Below, in pieces: positions 1 through 8,381 of a stretch of 31,212 nucleotides of DNA. The notes below the pieces were generated by a model, which was not told the DNA's origin, ran no database searches, and worked only from the letters and a program-made list of their open reading frames with translations. A program made the translations under genes and the position numbers. The DNA comes from an uncultured Bdellovibrionales bacterium. Lineage in GTDB: Bacteria > Bdellovibrionota > FAC87 > UBA2466. Every line of letters starts with the position of its first letter. Within the stretch, counting starts at the first letter, position 1. The stretch covers positions 1 through 31,212 of the forward strand of contig CALCZU010000147.1 in the NCBI GenBank assembly GCA_937903155.1, in the 5' to 3' direction.

Positions 1-1326
1 CTCGTTTTGCGCCCCAATGGCTACGCACTTTGGGAACTTGTCCAACAAGACTTAAATAAACGTTTTAAAGAAACGGGACATCGAAATGCGTATTTTCCGA
101 TGTTCATCCCGCAAAGTTTTTTGAATAAAGAAAAAGATCACGTTGAAGGCTTTGCCCCACAACTCGCCGTCGTCACTCACGGCGGGGCTAAAGAGCTCGA
201 TGAGCCGCTGGTTGTTCGCCCCACTTCCGAAACGATCATTAACCACATGTACGCGAAGTGGATCAGCAGTTATCGTGATTTGCCTCTATTGATTAACCAG
301 TGGGCAAACGTCGTTCGCTGGGAATTAAGAACCCGCCCGTTCTTAAGAACGATGGAATTTCTTTGGCAAGAAGGCCATACCTGTCACGAAACTGAAGACG
401 ATGCGCGAAAAGAGACTTTAAGAATGCTCGATGTTTATATGGCATTCGTCCGTGATATCTTTGCGATTCCCGTGATTCCGGGTCGCAAAACAGAGAGCGA
501 AAAATTTGCGGGCGCCGAAGAGACGTATTGTCTTGAAGCCATGATGCAAGACAAAAAGGCTCTGCAGGCCGCGACTTCGCATTACTTCGGACAACGTTTC
601 GCAAAAGTGTTTGATATCCGGTTTCAGGATCGCACGAGCCAAATGCAGTACGTTTACCAAACGAGCTGGGGAATTAGCTGGAGAATTTTGGGCGCACTGA
701 TTATGACCCACTCGGATGATCAGGGATTGGTTCTCCCACCTAAGGCGGCACCGACCCCTATTGTGATCATTCCGATTCTTCTTAAAAACAAAGACAATTC
801 CGAAGTCTTAGAAGCGTGCAAGAAGATCAAAGAAACACTTTCTAAAGATTACAACGTCGAGCTAGATGATCGTATCGAACACAGCCCGGGTTACAAATAC
901 AATGAGTATGAAATCTCGGGGATTCCGTTACGTATTGAAGTAGGTCCGCGTGATCTTGCAAACAATCTGTGCATTTTTGCTCGCCGAGATGGCATCAAAA
1001 CCCAGGTGAAACTTGATGTGATTTACGAAGAAGCAAAGAAGACACTCGATGATTTTCAAAAAGTACTTTACGACAAAGCCTATCAACGGCTGCAGTCGAA
1101 TACTTTTATTGAAGACGATTACTCGAGTTTTAAAGACAAACTCGAAAAGCAGCCTGGCTTTTACCAAATGCATTGGTGTGGATCTGCGGCTTGCGAAGAA
1201 AAAGTAAAACAAGAGACAAAGGCGACGATCCGATGCATTCCCTTTAACCAGATCCGTGAGCCTGGAAAATGTATTGCGTGCAACCTTGCATCAACCGGAC
1301 GCGTTATCTTCGCTAAAAACTACTAA
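1..1326 (+). CDS. proS: Prolyl-tRNA synthetase, archaeal/eukaryotic type (5' truncated by window edge)
   Basis: This class II aminoacyl-tRNA synthetase charges tRNA-Pro with proline in the cytoplasm. The reading frame is open from base 1 (Leu-Val-Leu-Arg-Pro-Asn-Gly-Tyr), so the true start lies upstream and the TTG at 7 is only an internal leucine. Class II motif 2 is seen in RWELRTRPFLRTMEFLWQEG and motif 3 around SWGISWRILGALIMTHSDDQ. The anticodon-binding domain follows (GIPLRIEVGPRD). The C-terminal zinc-type domain carries WCGSAACEE and CIACN and ends in Tyr, which is typical of the archaeal-type (ProS type 3) enzymes rather than the long E. coli type with an editing insertion. The gene ends just before a perfect 37-bp inverted repeat that could also terminate it. 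Confidence 0.95.
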   Translation, partial: LVLRPNGYALWELVQQDLNKRFKETGHRNAYFPMFIPQSFLNKEKDHVEGFAPQLAVVTHGGAKELDEPLVVRPTSETIINHMYAKWISSYRDLPLLINQWANVVRWELRTRPFLRTMEFLWQEGHTCHETEDDARKETLRMLDVYMAFVRDIFAIPVIPGRKTESEKFAGAEETYCLEAMMQDKKALQAATSHYFGQRFAKVFDIRFQDRTSQMQYVYQTSWGISWRILGALIMTHSDDQGLVLPPKAAPTPIVIIPILLKNKDNSEVLEACKKIKETLSKDYNVELDDRIEHSPGYKYNEYEISGIPLRIEVGPRDLANNLCIFARRDGIKTQVKLDVIYEEAKKTLDDFQKVLYDKAYQRLQSNTFIEDDYSSFKDKLEKQPGFYQMHWCGSAACEEKVKQETKATIRCIPFNQIREPGKCIACNLASTGRVIFAKNY

Positions 1327-1333
1327 GTACTTG

Positions 1334-1432
1334 CCGTCATTGCGAGGAGCGGAGCGACGAAGCAATCTCGCCGATAACAAAGCGCTCTTTTGCAGCGAGA
1401 TTGCTTCGTCGCTCCGCTCCTCGCAATGACGG
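1334..1432. repeat. Dispersed palindromic repeat, copy 1 (perfect 37-bp arms)
   Basis: The left arm is 1334-1370 and the right arm 1396-1432. I read them as exact reverse complements over 37 bases, separated by a 25-base loop. The arms begin CCGTCATTGCGAGGAGCG and end near CAATCTCG. GTTTTTAC follows the right arm, so the hairpin may also act as the proS terminator. Related copies lie at 8382-8420, 8434-8490 and 31163-31212. The family resembles the GTCATTGCGAGG-type palindromic repeats dispersed in many bacterial genomes. Confidence 0.9.
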
Positions 1433-1488
1433 GTTTTTACACATTCCTTTCAATTCAATGCCGTGTTATCCTAGGGATTAGACCTTCC

Positions 1489-1494
1489 TATAAA
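1489..1494 (+). promoter_or_regulatory. Candidate -10 box of a leaderless promoter
   Basis: TATAAA lies five bases before the ATG at 1500, and no ribosome-binding site precedes that ATG. An 8-bp inverted repeat, TAGGGATT at 1472-1479 and AATCCCTA at 1493-1500, brackets it. No good -35 is visible; TTATCC at 1466-1471 is the best spaced. This is tentative. Confidence 0.25.
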
Positions 1495-1499
1495 TCCCT

Positions 1500-2159
1500 A
1501 TGACTCAAAAAATCTTACTCATTTTCTTATTTTCGTGCGTTTTTCTGTTTGCTGAAAATGCGCAACAACCTCAAAGAACGGAGCCTAAAGTCCAAGATTA
1601 TTCGGGCTTTGAGACCGAAGACAGTTTCATCGATGTCGACGAAGCGATTCGAAGTCGCCAGTACGTCCGACGTGCGGTTCTTGCTTCAGCAATTAAAAGC
1701 AGTTCGCGATTCTCTTTTTCTAGGTTTTATATCAATCATTTGATGGGTTATAACGCCGTTCTTCATCGAGGCACGCAGCTTTTTACAAAGTATGAGTCCG
1801 CCCTGCTCGGCCTCTCCGTCGGTTACATCACGGATGGAGGAATCGCACTCGAAGGCGGGATTGAACTTTCAGCGATTAGCGACGCCTTTGTTGGAATGAG
1901 ATATGTGATGCGTCCCCAAAACATCAGTCTTTGGCCGTTCATCGGTGCCGGGTTAGGAACTGAGATTAGCGCAATTAACTTTTCAGACAGACCGTTAGAA
2001 GCAAAAAGCTACACGGGTCCCACACAAATGGGCTTTTTGACCGCGGGACTTCTCATCCCGATCGTCGATGTTGGAATTAAAGCAGAAGCCCGCGGAATTT
2101 TTTATGGGGTCTCACGTCTTTCGCTCGTGACCGGAGTCGGTGTCGTTATTTTTCTTTGA
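1500..2159 (+). CDS. Probable outer-membrane beta-barrel protein
   Basis: The product is 219 aa and starts with a clear signal peptide (MTQKILLIFLFSCVFLFAEN, cleavage near residue 19). Alternating hydrophobic and polar beta strands from about residue 85 to the end fit a small outer-membrane barrel, and the last residues (GVVIFL) are hydrophobic. Its C-terminal strands (AGLLIPIVDVGIKAEARGIF) resemble those of the convergent neighbour ending at 2180 (AALIVPIMDVSIRIDSQLFI), which suggests related barrels. There is no Shine-Dalgarno in front of the ATG. Instead a TATAAA lies six bases upstream, so a leaderless transcript is possible. I recognise no named family, and the function is unknown. Confidence 0.75.
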   Translation: MTQKILLIFLFSCVFLFAENAQQPQRTEPKVQDYSGFETEDSFIDVDEAIRSRQYVRRAVLASAIKSSSRFSFSRFYINHLMGYNAVLHRGTQLFTKYESALLGLSVGYITDGGIALEGGIELSAISDAFVGMRYVMRPQNISLWPFIGAGLGTEISAINFSDRPLEAKSYTGPTQMGFLTAGLLIPIVDVGIKAEARGIFYGVSRLSLVTGVGVVIFL

Positions 2160-2179
2160 GATGTCCCTGAACTTAGGGA

Positions 2180-3328
2180 TTAGAACGAGAAGCTCATGCC
2201 GGGGCTGATATTGAAGATATAACTTCTCGGTGCAATTCCGATGAAGAGCTGGCTATCAATTCTGATGCTGACGTCCATGATAGGAACGATGAGGGCAGCG
2301 CTTGGGATGATGTGGAGCACTCCACCTTGAATGCCGTCTGTTCTATCCCAGTCGAGGGTGCGGGATGTGAAAGTTTGACCAATCGAGAGACCGAACTCTG
2401 TCTTAAAGAGATTGCTCTTGCCTGTGAATACGTGGGCGACTCCGCCGAAGATGGCGTTATAAGCAGACATTTCGAAACCGACCTTAATGAACGTAGTATC
2501 TACTAAACGGTAACCAAGTTGAGCGGAAACAACGCTCGAATTCCAATTTCGGTTGTTCGCAGATTTAGCGAACGAAGCGCCAAACCCAATCTGAGCCATA
2601 AATGGATTGGTCGCTTCTTTGTTGATGATGTCTACTGAAGCTTGGCTTGCGATGTAACGAGGGATCTGCAAGCTGAGGAGTGGCGGGCTTTCATCGCGTG
2701 GCAATTCGTAGAACTGATTCTTAATATATCTGTAAAGTGCGCGACGGATTAAAAGCTTCGTATAGTAGCCAGCAATTTCGGATGTGAGATCATATTGGGC
2801 GGCGGTAGAGATAGGCTCAGAGTGAGCGTAAATTTGGTAGGGTGTTCTTCGGTCGTAAAGATAGAGATCAAAATTTGTCTGATGCATGACTGTGACAAAA
2901 AGAAGATCCGTGTTTAACTTTGTAACGGCGTCTCGGAATTGTTCGAGAGTCAAACTTTTCATTTTGTAATCAACGACATCGACGTTGAGATTGTCATCGT
3001 ACATTCGAATTCCACGCTGAATCGTTTCTGTCACGACATCAGGCGATTGGAGTGCGGTGTAATCCATCGGAGGAAGAATTTTTATCTTCGCAGATTTTCC
3101 GTCTTTGTCTTGGAGTCGCGACATCAAAAGTTTTCGTGCAGCTCTTTTGAATTTCGCGAGGTTAGCTTGTTGAGGAGAAATGGATTCGGCTTGAGGATTT
3201 GTGGAGGAATCAACAGGAGGAACAGAAGTTTCTGCAAACACATTCAACGTGTTTAAAATAAAAACGAAAATAAAAAATCCTAGCGAGAGGATTTTATTTT
3301 TCGAGCTATGTGTTTGGTTAAATTTCAT
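2180..3328 (-). CDS. Secreted protein with alpha/beta periplasmic domain and C-terminal outer-membrane barrel
   Basis: The product is 382 aa. Residues 1-32 form a signal peptide with a positively charged start and hydrophobic core (ILSLGFFIFVFILNTLNVFA). Residues about 60-200 contain alternating strands and helices (KIKILPPMDYTAL, LLFVTVMHQTNFDLYLYD) that look like a CsgG/TolB-N-type alpha/beta domain; this is my inference from the pattern only. Residues about 240-382 are rich in beta strands and end in Phe (MSFSF), the usual outer-membrane insertion signal. It is convergent with the 1500-2159 gene, with a 20-bp gap, and its last strands resemble that protein. The likely site is the outer membrane with a periplasmic N-terminal domain. 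Function is unknown. Confidence 0.7.
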   Translation of the reverse strand: MKFNQTHSSKNKILSLGFFIFVFILNTLNVFAETSVPPVDSSTNPQAESISPQQANLAKFKRAARKLLMSRLQDKDGKSAKIKILPPMDYTALQSPDVVTETIQRGIRMYDDNLNVDVVDYKMKSLTLEQFRDAVTKLNTDLLFVTVMHQTNFDLYLYDRRTPYQIYAHSEPISTAAQYDLTSEIAGYYTKLLIRRALYRYIKNQFYELPRDESPPLLSLQIPRYIASQASVDIINKEATNPFMAQIGFGASFAKSANNRNWNSSVVSAQLGYRLVDTTFIKVGFEMSAYNAIFGGVAHVFTGKSNLFKTEFGLSIGQTFTSRTLDWDRTDGIQGGVLHIIPSAALIVPIMDVSIRIDSQLFIGIAPRSYIFNISPGMSFSF

Positions 3329-3462
3329 CGGTCCGATTATTTCAATAACTTTTCGTCATTTTGCCGTGACACCTTGACCCAAGAAGTGAGTCAAAGTGTT
3401 GTTTTTTTAAGGTTTTGACTTGCTGAGCTAGAAATTTTAAAGTTGACTTAGATCGGGAGGTC

Positions 3463-4194
3463 TTGCTGCAGATAGTCATCTTCAATTTTGTTGAGTTTTC
3501 CAGCATAGCGCTCCGCGCATATTGCCAAGACGCGTTAATCAAAACGCTGGAAACTTCACAAAATGAAAATCGAGTCAAAAGCTTTTATGCATCGCGTTGT
3601 GCAGCAAAGTTTATAACTCATCGCGTTAGTGAAAATTTGCGAATTTCTAAGAACGAAGAATTCGGATTCCCAATTTTGGTAAACGAATCAAAAAAGGAAA
3701 TTTCTGATCATTTTATTTCGATTTCTCACACGCAAACGACAGTCGTTGCTTCTCTTTTTAAACGTCCAAATGGAATCGACGTCGAGGCAATTTCTCGACG
3801 AGCAGAAAATGTGATTCATCGAATTTTGTCGACTGAAGAAAAAAAATTCTACAATCAATTTCCGGATCTAATCGCGTTGAACTCGACGTCCGTCCCGAAA
3901 TCCCTCTTCTATTGGGTACTCAAAGAGTCTGCTGCGAAAGCCACCGGACTCGGAATGAATCGAGGCTTAGATGTTTTTGAAATCGAAAATCCATTGCAGT
4001 TTCCGGTTAAAATTAAAACCCCTAAAGACACCCCGCTACCGGTAAATAATTTGCAGTGTTATCCTTTTATCGTCGATAATTTTCTTTATTCGGCCTGTGT
4101 GGACGAAAACGAATTAGGCCGGGGGATCCTGCCCGGGATCGTTCGGCTTCTTGATCTTAGTGGGAAGTTCGAAGAGATCGATGGATTCAAATAA
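3463..4194 (+). CDS. 4'-phosphopantetheinyl transferase (Sfp/AcpS superfamily)
   Basis: Enzymes of this family move the phosphopantetheine arm of CoA onto the serine of an acyl or peptidyl carrier protein. The paired magnesium/CoA-binding signatures are visible: NGIDVEAISRR in the middle, and WVLKESAAKATGLG, the W/KE-x3-K motif, about 50 residues later. The upstream ISISHT strand is also typical. At 243 aa it is of Sfp-like length. No polyketide or peptide synthase genes are nearby, so it may serve the housekeeping ACP. The start is uncertain: GGGAGG at 3455-3460 is only 2 bases from the TTG at 3463 and 5 bases from a CTG at 3466. The 3' end overlaps the convergent membrane-protein gene by 81 bp. 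Confidence 0.8.
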   Translation: MLQIVIFNFVEFSSIALRAYCQDALIKTLETSQNENRVKSFYASRCAAKFITHRVSENLRISKNEEFGFPILVNESKKEISDHFISISHTQTTVVASLFKRPNGIDVEAISRRAENVIHRILSTEEKKFYNQFPDLIALNSTSVPKSLFYWVLKESAAKATGLGMNRGLDVFEIENPLQFPVKIKTPKDTPLPVNNLQCYPFIVDNFLYSACVDENELGRGILPGIVRLLDLSGKFEEIDGFK

Positions 4195-4527
4195 GGTCAG
4201 CGCCACACAAGTAATGAGGACAAGCATCACAAATAATTTTCCGTAGAGCGTGACTTCGGGAGAAATCGTTTCCAAAGAAAAAAGATAAAGAATGGTAAGA
4301 AGCGAAAGAAAAATCGCCCAAGACCAGACCAGAAACTTTATAGAATCTCGTTTGGTAAAAAGTAGGAGAAAAAAACAAAGCGGGATCGCAATCAGCGATA
4401 GAACAGTGTGCCATAGTCCGCCGACCCAAGACCCGTGTCCTGACGACAATCCCAAAAAAGAGGGGTGGGTAAAGAGAAGAAAACCACCTTCTCCCATTAA
4501 TAGGATTAAACAGAAAAGGGCGCGCAT
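4114..4527 (-). CDS. Small integral membrane protein, about four transmembrane helices
   Basis: The product is 137 aa and dominated by hydrophobic stretches: RALFCLILLMGEGGFLLF, then VGGLWHTVLSLIAIPLCFFL, then FLVWSWAIFLSLLTILYLF, then YGKLFVMLVLITCVALTLF. These predict four inner-membrane helices. The tail is short and charged and ends QDPPA. The C-terminal 27 codons lie antisense to the end of the phosphopantetheinyl transferase gene. I recognise no family. The hydrophobic pattern argues that it is translated, but start and function are unproven. Confidence 0.6.
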   Translation of the reverse strand: MRALFCLILLMGEGGFLLFTHPSFLGLSSGHGSWVGGLWHTVLSLIAIPLCFFLLLFTKRDSIKFLVWSWAIFLSLLTILYLFSLETISPEVTLYGKLFVMLVLITCVALTLFESIDLFELPTKIKKPNDPGQDPPA

Positions 4528-4691
4528 TTAACCATAGTACCTTAAAGACCCTTCGACGTTCAAATATCGTCTCTCTTTAGGTTTTGGATGGGCTATTTTC
4601 AATAGCTATGTTATCCATATAGGTTAAACTATTGGACTATTAGGACCGGTATAAGCGAATAAAGCAAAAATACGGTTAGAAAGATTTTAAG

Positions 4692-7352
4692 ATGAGTAAA
4701 CAGATTTTAGTGAATTCAAGCCACTACGAAACCCGGGTGGCAACTTTAGAAAATGGAGAAATTAGACAGCTCCATATCGAACGTGAAGAAGACAAAAACG
4801 TTGTCGGAAATATTTATTTAGGAGTGGTTAAAAGAGTCCTTCCTGGAATGCAAGCCGCTTTCTTGGAACTGGGACTCGAACGAACCGCGTTTTTATACGT
4901 CGATGATATTATCGAACAACCTTTTGGTGGAGATGTTGAAGTTCTTGATACCACTGATGATGGCGACGGAGACGGTGAACCCTCTTTAGAAGTGATTGAC
5001 GAGACCGAGGATGGCGATGCGATTGAAGTCGCAAGCGGTCCCGACGACGTGACCGAAGAAGAGATTGAACGCTTAAGCCAAGAAGAAAATAAATTCCTTC
5101 TCAAAGCACCTGCACTCGACATCAACGAAGGCGAGGATTCGGAAGAAGACGAGTCGGATGATCTCGATGACGATGAAGAAGAAGATTTTGAGCGCCCTGA
5201 TATTGGATTTGATGTGCGTGAAGAAGAAGGGCCCGAGGCTACAGCCCCGGAAGCCGCGGCTCCCGTTCAAAGCAAGAAGCCTGCGGACAATTCGCCTGAG
5301 CTCGTTGCAAAAGTTGATAAATCACCCGAAGTAAATTCGGTAACTATTGAGGCGACCGAAGTTCAGGTCGTCACAACGGTCGAAGCAAAACAAAATCCTC
5401 GTCAAGAGTCCGACATTCCACACGAAGACAATATTGGAAATGTCCGACCGGCCGGTGAAGGTCGCGAACCACGTGATCCTCAAGCTCCTCGTTCGCGTGA
5501 CAATCACGACCGAGGTCCCCGTCCTCAAAGAGGCCGCGACGAAAACAGAAATTTTAGAGAACGAACTCCTCGCAATCGCAATTCGCGCGACAATCGAGAT
5601 CGCCAAGGTCCGAGAGACCAAGGACCGCGCGAACAGGGACCCCGAGATCGTGACCAGAATTATCGCGATCAGGGACCTCGCGAACAAGGCCCACGAGATC
5701 GTGACCAGAATTATCGAGATCAAGGACCCCGCGAACAAGGCCCCAGAGATCGCGACCAAAATTACCGCGACCAAGGACCTCGCGAACAAGGCCCCCGAGA
5801 TCGCGACCAGAATTATCGAGATCAAGGCCCCCGCGAACAAGGTCCCAGAGATCGCGACCAAAATTATCGAGACCAAGGACCGCGTGAACAAGGTCCCAGA
5901 GATCGCGACCAAAATTATCGAGACCAAGGACCCCGCGAGCAAGGACAAAGAGATAACAATGGCCCTCGCGAACAAGGACCTCGACGCGATAACCGGAACG
6001 CCCGTGGCGGCGGTGGAGGTGGCGGAGAAAGAGATAATTTCAGAGGCCGTAGAGATTCTCGCGGCGGATTTAGAAGCGGTGGCAGAGGAGGAAATTATCC
6101 CCGAAGAGGAAGCAAACAACGTTTTTCGAAAAGACGTCCGAGAGGCTCCGCTAAAATTGAAGACCTCCTGAAAGAAGGACAAGAAATCCTCGTTCAGGTC
6201 GCAAAAGCGCCTATCGGAACTAAAGGGGCGAGATTAACTACGCATATCAGTCTTCCTGGTCGTAACCTTGTCCTGATGCCGACGGTAAAACACATCGGGA
6301 TTTCGAGACGTATTGAAAACGATCGCGAACGGCGTCGTTTACGAGATATTTTCACCAAAAAACTTCGTCCCAGAAACGTTGGATTTATTATCCGAACGGT
6401 TGCCGATGGAAAAAGTTTCCGGGATTTAAAAGCGGATGCGGATTATCTCGTCAAAACTTGGGCAAAGGTTCAAAGACTTTCCAAAACGAAGAGCGCTCCT
6501 GCGTTGATCCACGAAGATCTTTCGTTGTCGATGCGAGCTGTTCGAGATTTCTTTACCGAAGAAGTTGATTCTTTGGTTATTGATAATCCGGAAGAGCACG
6601 ATGATGTCACTAAGTTCATCGGGCAATTCATGCCACGACTCAAGAGTCGTGTGAAACTCTTTAAAGGCCCGACGCAGTTATTCGAGCACTATGGGATCGA
6701 AGCCGAGATTTCGCGAGCTCTGGGCAAAAAAGTTTGGCTGAAATCAGGCGGATATCTTTTAGTCGACCAATCGGAAGCGTTGACGGCCATTGACGTTAAT
6801 ACCGGAAGATATGTCGGAACAAAGAGTCTTGAAGAAACGATTTTAAAAACCAATCTCGAGGCGGTTAAAGAAATCGCTTATCAGCTTCGCATTCGAAATG
6901 TCGGGGGGATCATCATTATCGATCTCATCGATATGGAGAACTACGATAACCGGGATAAAGTTTATCAAGCACTGCAAGAAGCGCTTTCGGAAGACAAATC
7001 TAAGACGAATATTTTAAAGATTTCGGAATTGGGTCTCGTCGAAATGACCCGTAAACGAACGCACGAAGATTTGGTTCGGTATCTTACCGAAGCTTGTACT
7101 TATTGCGATGGCCGTGGGTATCACAAGAGCCGACGAACAGTGTGTTTTGAAATCTTCCGTGAGATTGAAAAAGAAGCTCTGGGTGATCAAAAAAATATCG
7201 TCGTGTTCGCAGCGAAAGATGTTGTCACTCGCATGATGACTGAAGAGAAAAAGCACGTCGAGCAGCTTGAAAAACGATTTGAGAAAATTATCACCGTTAA
7301 AGCGGATCCTAATTTTCATATGGAGCAGTTCGAGGTTTTCGGCAAACATTAA
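4692..7352 (+). CDS. rne/rng: Ribonuclease E/G with a long disordered repeat insert in the S1 domain
   Basis: This endoribonuclease cuts single-stranded RNA in mRNA decay and in rRNA and tRNA maturation. The S1 domain starts normally (GNIYLGVVKRVLPGMQAAFL, residues 40-59) but breaks after about residue 77 and resumes at residue 488 (KIEDLLKEGQEILVQVAKAP). The inserted ~410 residues run acidic (about 84-180), then Arg/Asp/Gln/Pro-rich with six 17-residue repeats (308-409), then Gly/Arg-rich (about 436-486). Catalytic aspartates are D701 (LTAIDVNTG) and D744 (IIIIDLIDM). Zn-link cysteines are C802 and C805 (ACTYCDGRG). The spacings 43 and 58 equal those of E. coli D303, D346 and C404. Only ~80 residues follow the Zn-link, so there is no C-terminal scaffold. 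A 15-bp gap to the next gene suggests an operon. Confidence 0.93.
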   Translation: MSKQILVNSSHYETRVATLENGEIRQLHIEREEDKNVVGNIYLGVVKRVLPGMQAAFLELGLERTAFLYVDDIIEQPFGGDVEVLDTTDDGDGDGEPSLEVIDETEDGDAIEVASGPDDVTEEEIERLSQEENKFLLKAPALDINEGEDSEEDESDDLDDDEEEDFERPDIGFDVREEEGPEATAPEAAAPVQSKKPADNSPELVAKVDKSPEVNSVTIEATEVQVVTTVEAKQNPRQESDIPHEDNIGNVRPAGEGREPRDPQAPRSRDNHDRGPRPQRGRDENRNFRERTPRNRNSRDNRDRQGPRDQGPREQGPRDRDQNYRDQGPREQGPRDRDQNYRDQGPREQGPRDRDQNYRDQGPREQGPRDRDQNYRDQGPREQGPRDRDQNYRDQGPREQGPRDRDQNYRDQGPREQGQRDNNGPREQGPRRDNRNARGGGGGGGERDNFRGRRDSRGGFRSGGRGGNYPRRGSKQRFSKRRPRGSAKIEDLLKEGQEILVQVAKAPIGTKGARLTTHISLPGRNLVLMPTVKHIGISRRIENDRERRRLRDIFTKKLRPRNVGFIIRTVADGKSFRDLKADADYLVKTWAKVQRLSKTKSAPALIHEDLSLSMRAVRDFFTEEVDSLVIDNPEEHDDVTKFIGQFMPRLKSRVKLFKGPTQLFEHYGIEAEISRALGKKVWLKSGGYLLVDQSEALTAIDVNTGRYVGTKSLEETILKTNLEAVKEIAYQLRIRNVGGIIIIDLIDMENYDNRDKVYQALQEALSEDKSKTNILKISELGLVEMTRKRTHEDLVRYLTEACTYCDGRGYHKSRRTVCFEIFREIEKEALGDQKNIVVFAAKDVVTRMMTEEKKHVEQLEKRFEKIITVKADPNFHMEQFEVFGKH
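5613..5954 (+). repeat. 51-bp in-frame tandem repeat inside rne/rng
   Basis: Six complete 51-bp units start at 5613, 5664, 5715, 5766, 5817 and 5868, and a partial seventh starts at 5919. Each encodes RDQGPREQGPRDRDQNY. Units differ mostly at synonymous positions (for example GAG/GAA-like and CAG/CAA swaps), so the protein sequence is better conserved than the DNA. Such arrays expand and contract by slippage without breaking the frame. Confidence 0.95.
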
Positions 7353-7367
7353 AAAAAGGACACCTTC

Positions 7368-8357
7368 ATGGTACGACCCGAATCCATTAAATCAGCCCTC
7401 ATTACTGGTATTACGGGATCGGGAGGAAGTTACGTCGCCGAGTATCTCGTCGACCATCAGCCTCACGTTAAAGTCCATGGGATTTCCAGGTGGCACAGTA
7501 CTTCGACAAATAATAACGTCAGCCGGATCGGTAAAAGTATCGAAGTTCACGAATGCGACTTAAATGATTTTAGCTCGGTTTTTTCGACGTTAAAACGCGT
7601 GAAGCCCGATGCTATCTTTCATTTGGCAGCACACGCCAATGTCAGGGCCTCGTTTACAAATCCGTTAGCGGTTCTTCAAAACAATATTATGGGAACGGCG
7701 AACCTTCTCGAAGCCATTCGTTTGGCAGAAATTGATCCTATCGTACAGCTTTGCAGTACTTCTGAAGTGTACGGCCAAGTTGACCCCAAATATGTGCCGA
7801 TTAAGGAAGATGCTCCCGTCCAACCGACGAGTCCCTACGCCGTATCAAAAACCGCGCAAGACTTTTTAGGTCTGACTTATCAGCGCAGTTATAAAATGAA
7901 AGTGATTCGCACTCGGATGTTTGCGTATTTAAATCCGAAACGAACGGATCTATTCGCAACTTCGTTTGCGATGCAAATCGCACGCATTGAAGCCGGGATG
8001 CAAGAAGAACTTCTGCACGGCAATTTAGAGTCGGTCAGAACCCTCATCGATGTCAGAGATGCGATGGAAGCTTACTGGCTGGCAATTCTGCACTGCGAGC
8101 CTGGCGAAGCCTATAATATTGGTGGCGATAAGACGATTACCGTCGGTGAGTTCTTAGACGTCTTAAAGAAACTTGCTAAGAAAAAGATCCCGTCTCGGCA
8201 AGATCCCAATCTTCTAAGACCTGCGGACGTCACCTTACAAATTCCCGACACCAGCAAATTCAATAAAGCCACGAATTGGAAACCCAAATATTCCTTCGAA
8301 GACAGCGTGGAGTTCCTTCTCAATCACTGCCGCTCCGTCGTCGCGAAACAAAAGTAG
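7368..8357 (+). CDS. NAD(P)-dependent GDP-sugar dehydratase/reductase (Gmd/Rmd-like extended SDR)
   Basis: Members interconvert nucleotide sugars for polysaccharide or LPS synthesis in the cytoplasm. The Rossmann motif is GITGSGGSYVAEYL (residues 15-28), close to the G-I-T-G-Q-D-G-S of GDP-mannose 4,6-dehydratase. CSTSEVYG carries the active-site Ser/Thr-x-Glu region, and SPYAVSKTAQD supplies the Tyr-x3-Lys pair. The C-terminal RPADVTLQIPDTSKF is typical of the GDP-4-keto-6-deoxymannose reductase/GDP-mannose dehydratase group. I cannot say which of the two reactions it catalyses. AAAGGA precedes the ATG, and the gene follows rne by 15 bp. No other sugar-nucleotide genes are in the window. Confidence 0.85.
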   Translation: MVRPESIKSALITGITGSGGSYVAEYLVDHQPHVKVHGISRWHSTSTNNNVSRIGKSIEVHECDLNDFSSVFSTLKRVKPDAIFHLAAHANVRASFTNPLAVLQNNIMGTANLLEAIRLAEIDPIVQLCSTSEVYGQVDPKYVPIKEDAPVQPTSPYAVSKTAQDFLGLTYQRSYKMKVIRTRMFAYLNPKRTDLFATSFAMQIARIEAGMQEELLHGNLESVRTLIDVRDAMEAYWLAILHCEPGEAYNIGGDKTITVGEFLDVLKKLAKKKIPSRQDPNLLRPADVTLQIPDTSKFNKATNWKPKYSFEDSVEFLLNHCRSVVAKQK

Positions 8358-8381
8358 AGACGTCCCTGCCATTCGTCCATG

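Noticed and set aside
1472..2184. The 11-bp direct repeat TAGGGATTAGA on both sides of the gene 1500-2159
   Set aside because: An 11-base match within 700 bp has a sizeable chance probability given all pairs, and there are no inverted ends or transposase to suggest an insertion.
3463..4194. A polyketide or non-ribosomal peptide cluster suggested by the phosphopantetheinyl transferase
   Set aside because: No synthase, acyl carrier or tailoring genes are found nearby.
5613..5954. CRISPR array
   Set aside because: The units are contiguous with no spacers and code in frame for protein.
5347..6171. A 274-codon open frame on the plus strand and a 286-codon frame on the minus strand (5322-6182) inside rne
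   Set aside because: Both come from the stop-free 51-bp repeat, whose length is a multiple of three. Neither has a fitting start signal, and the RNase E frame explains the region.
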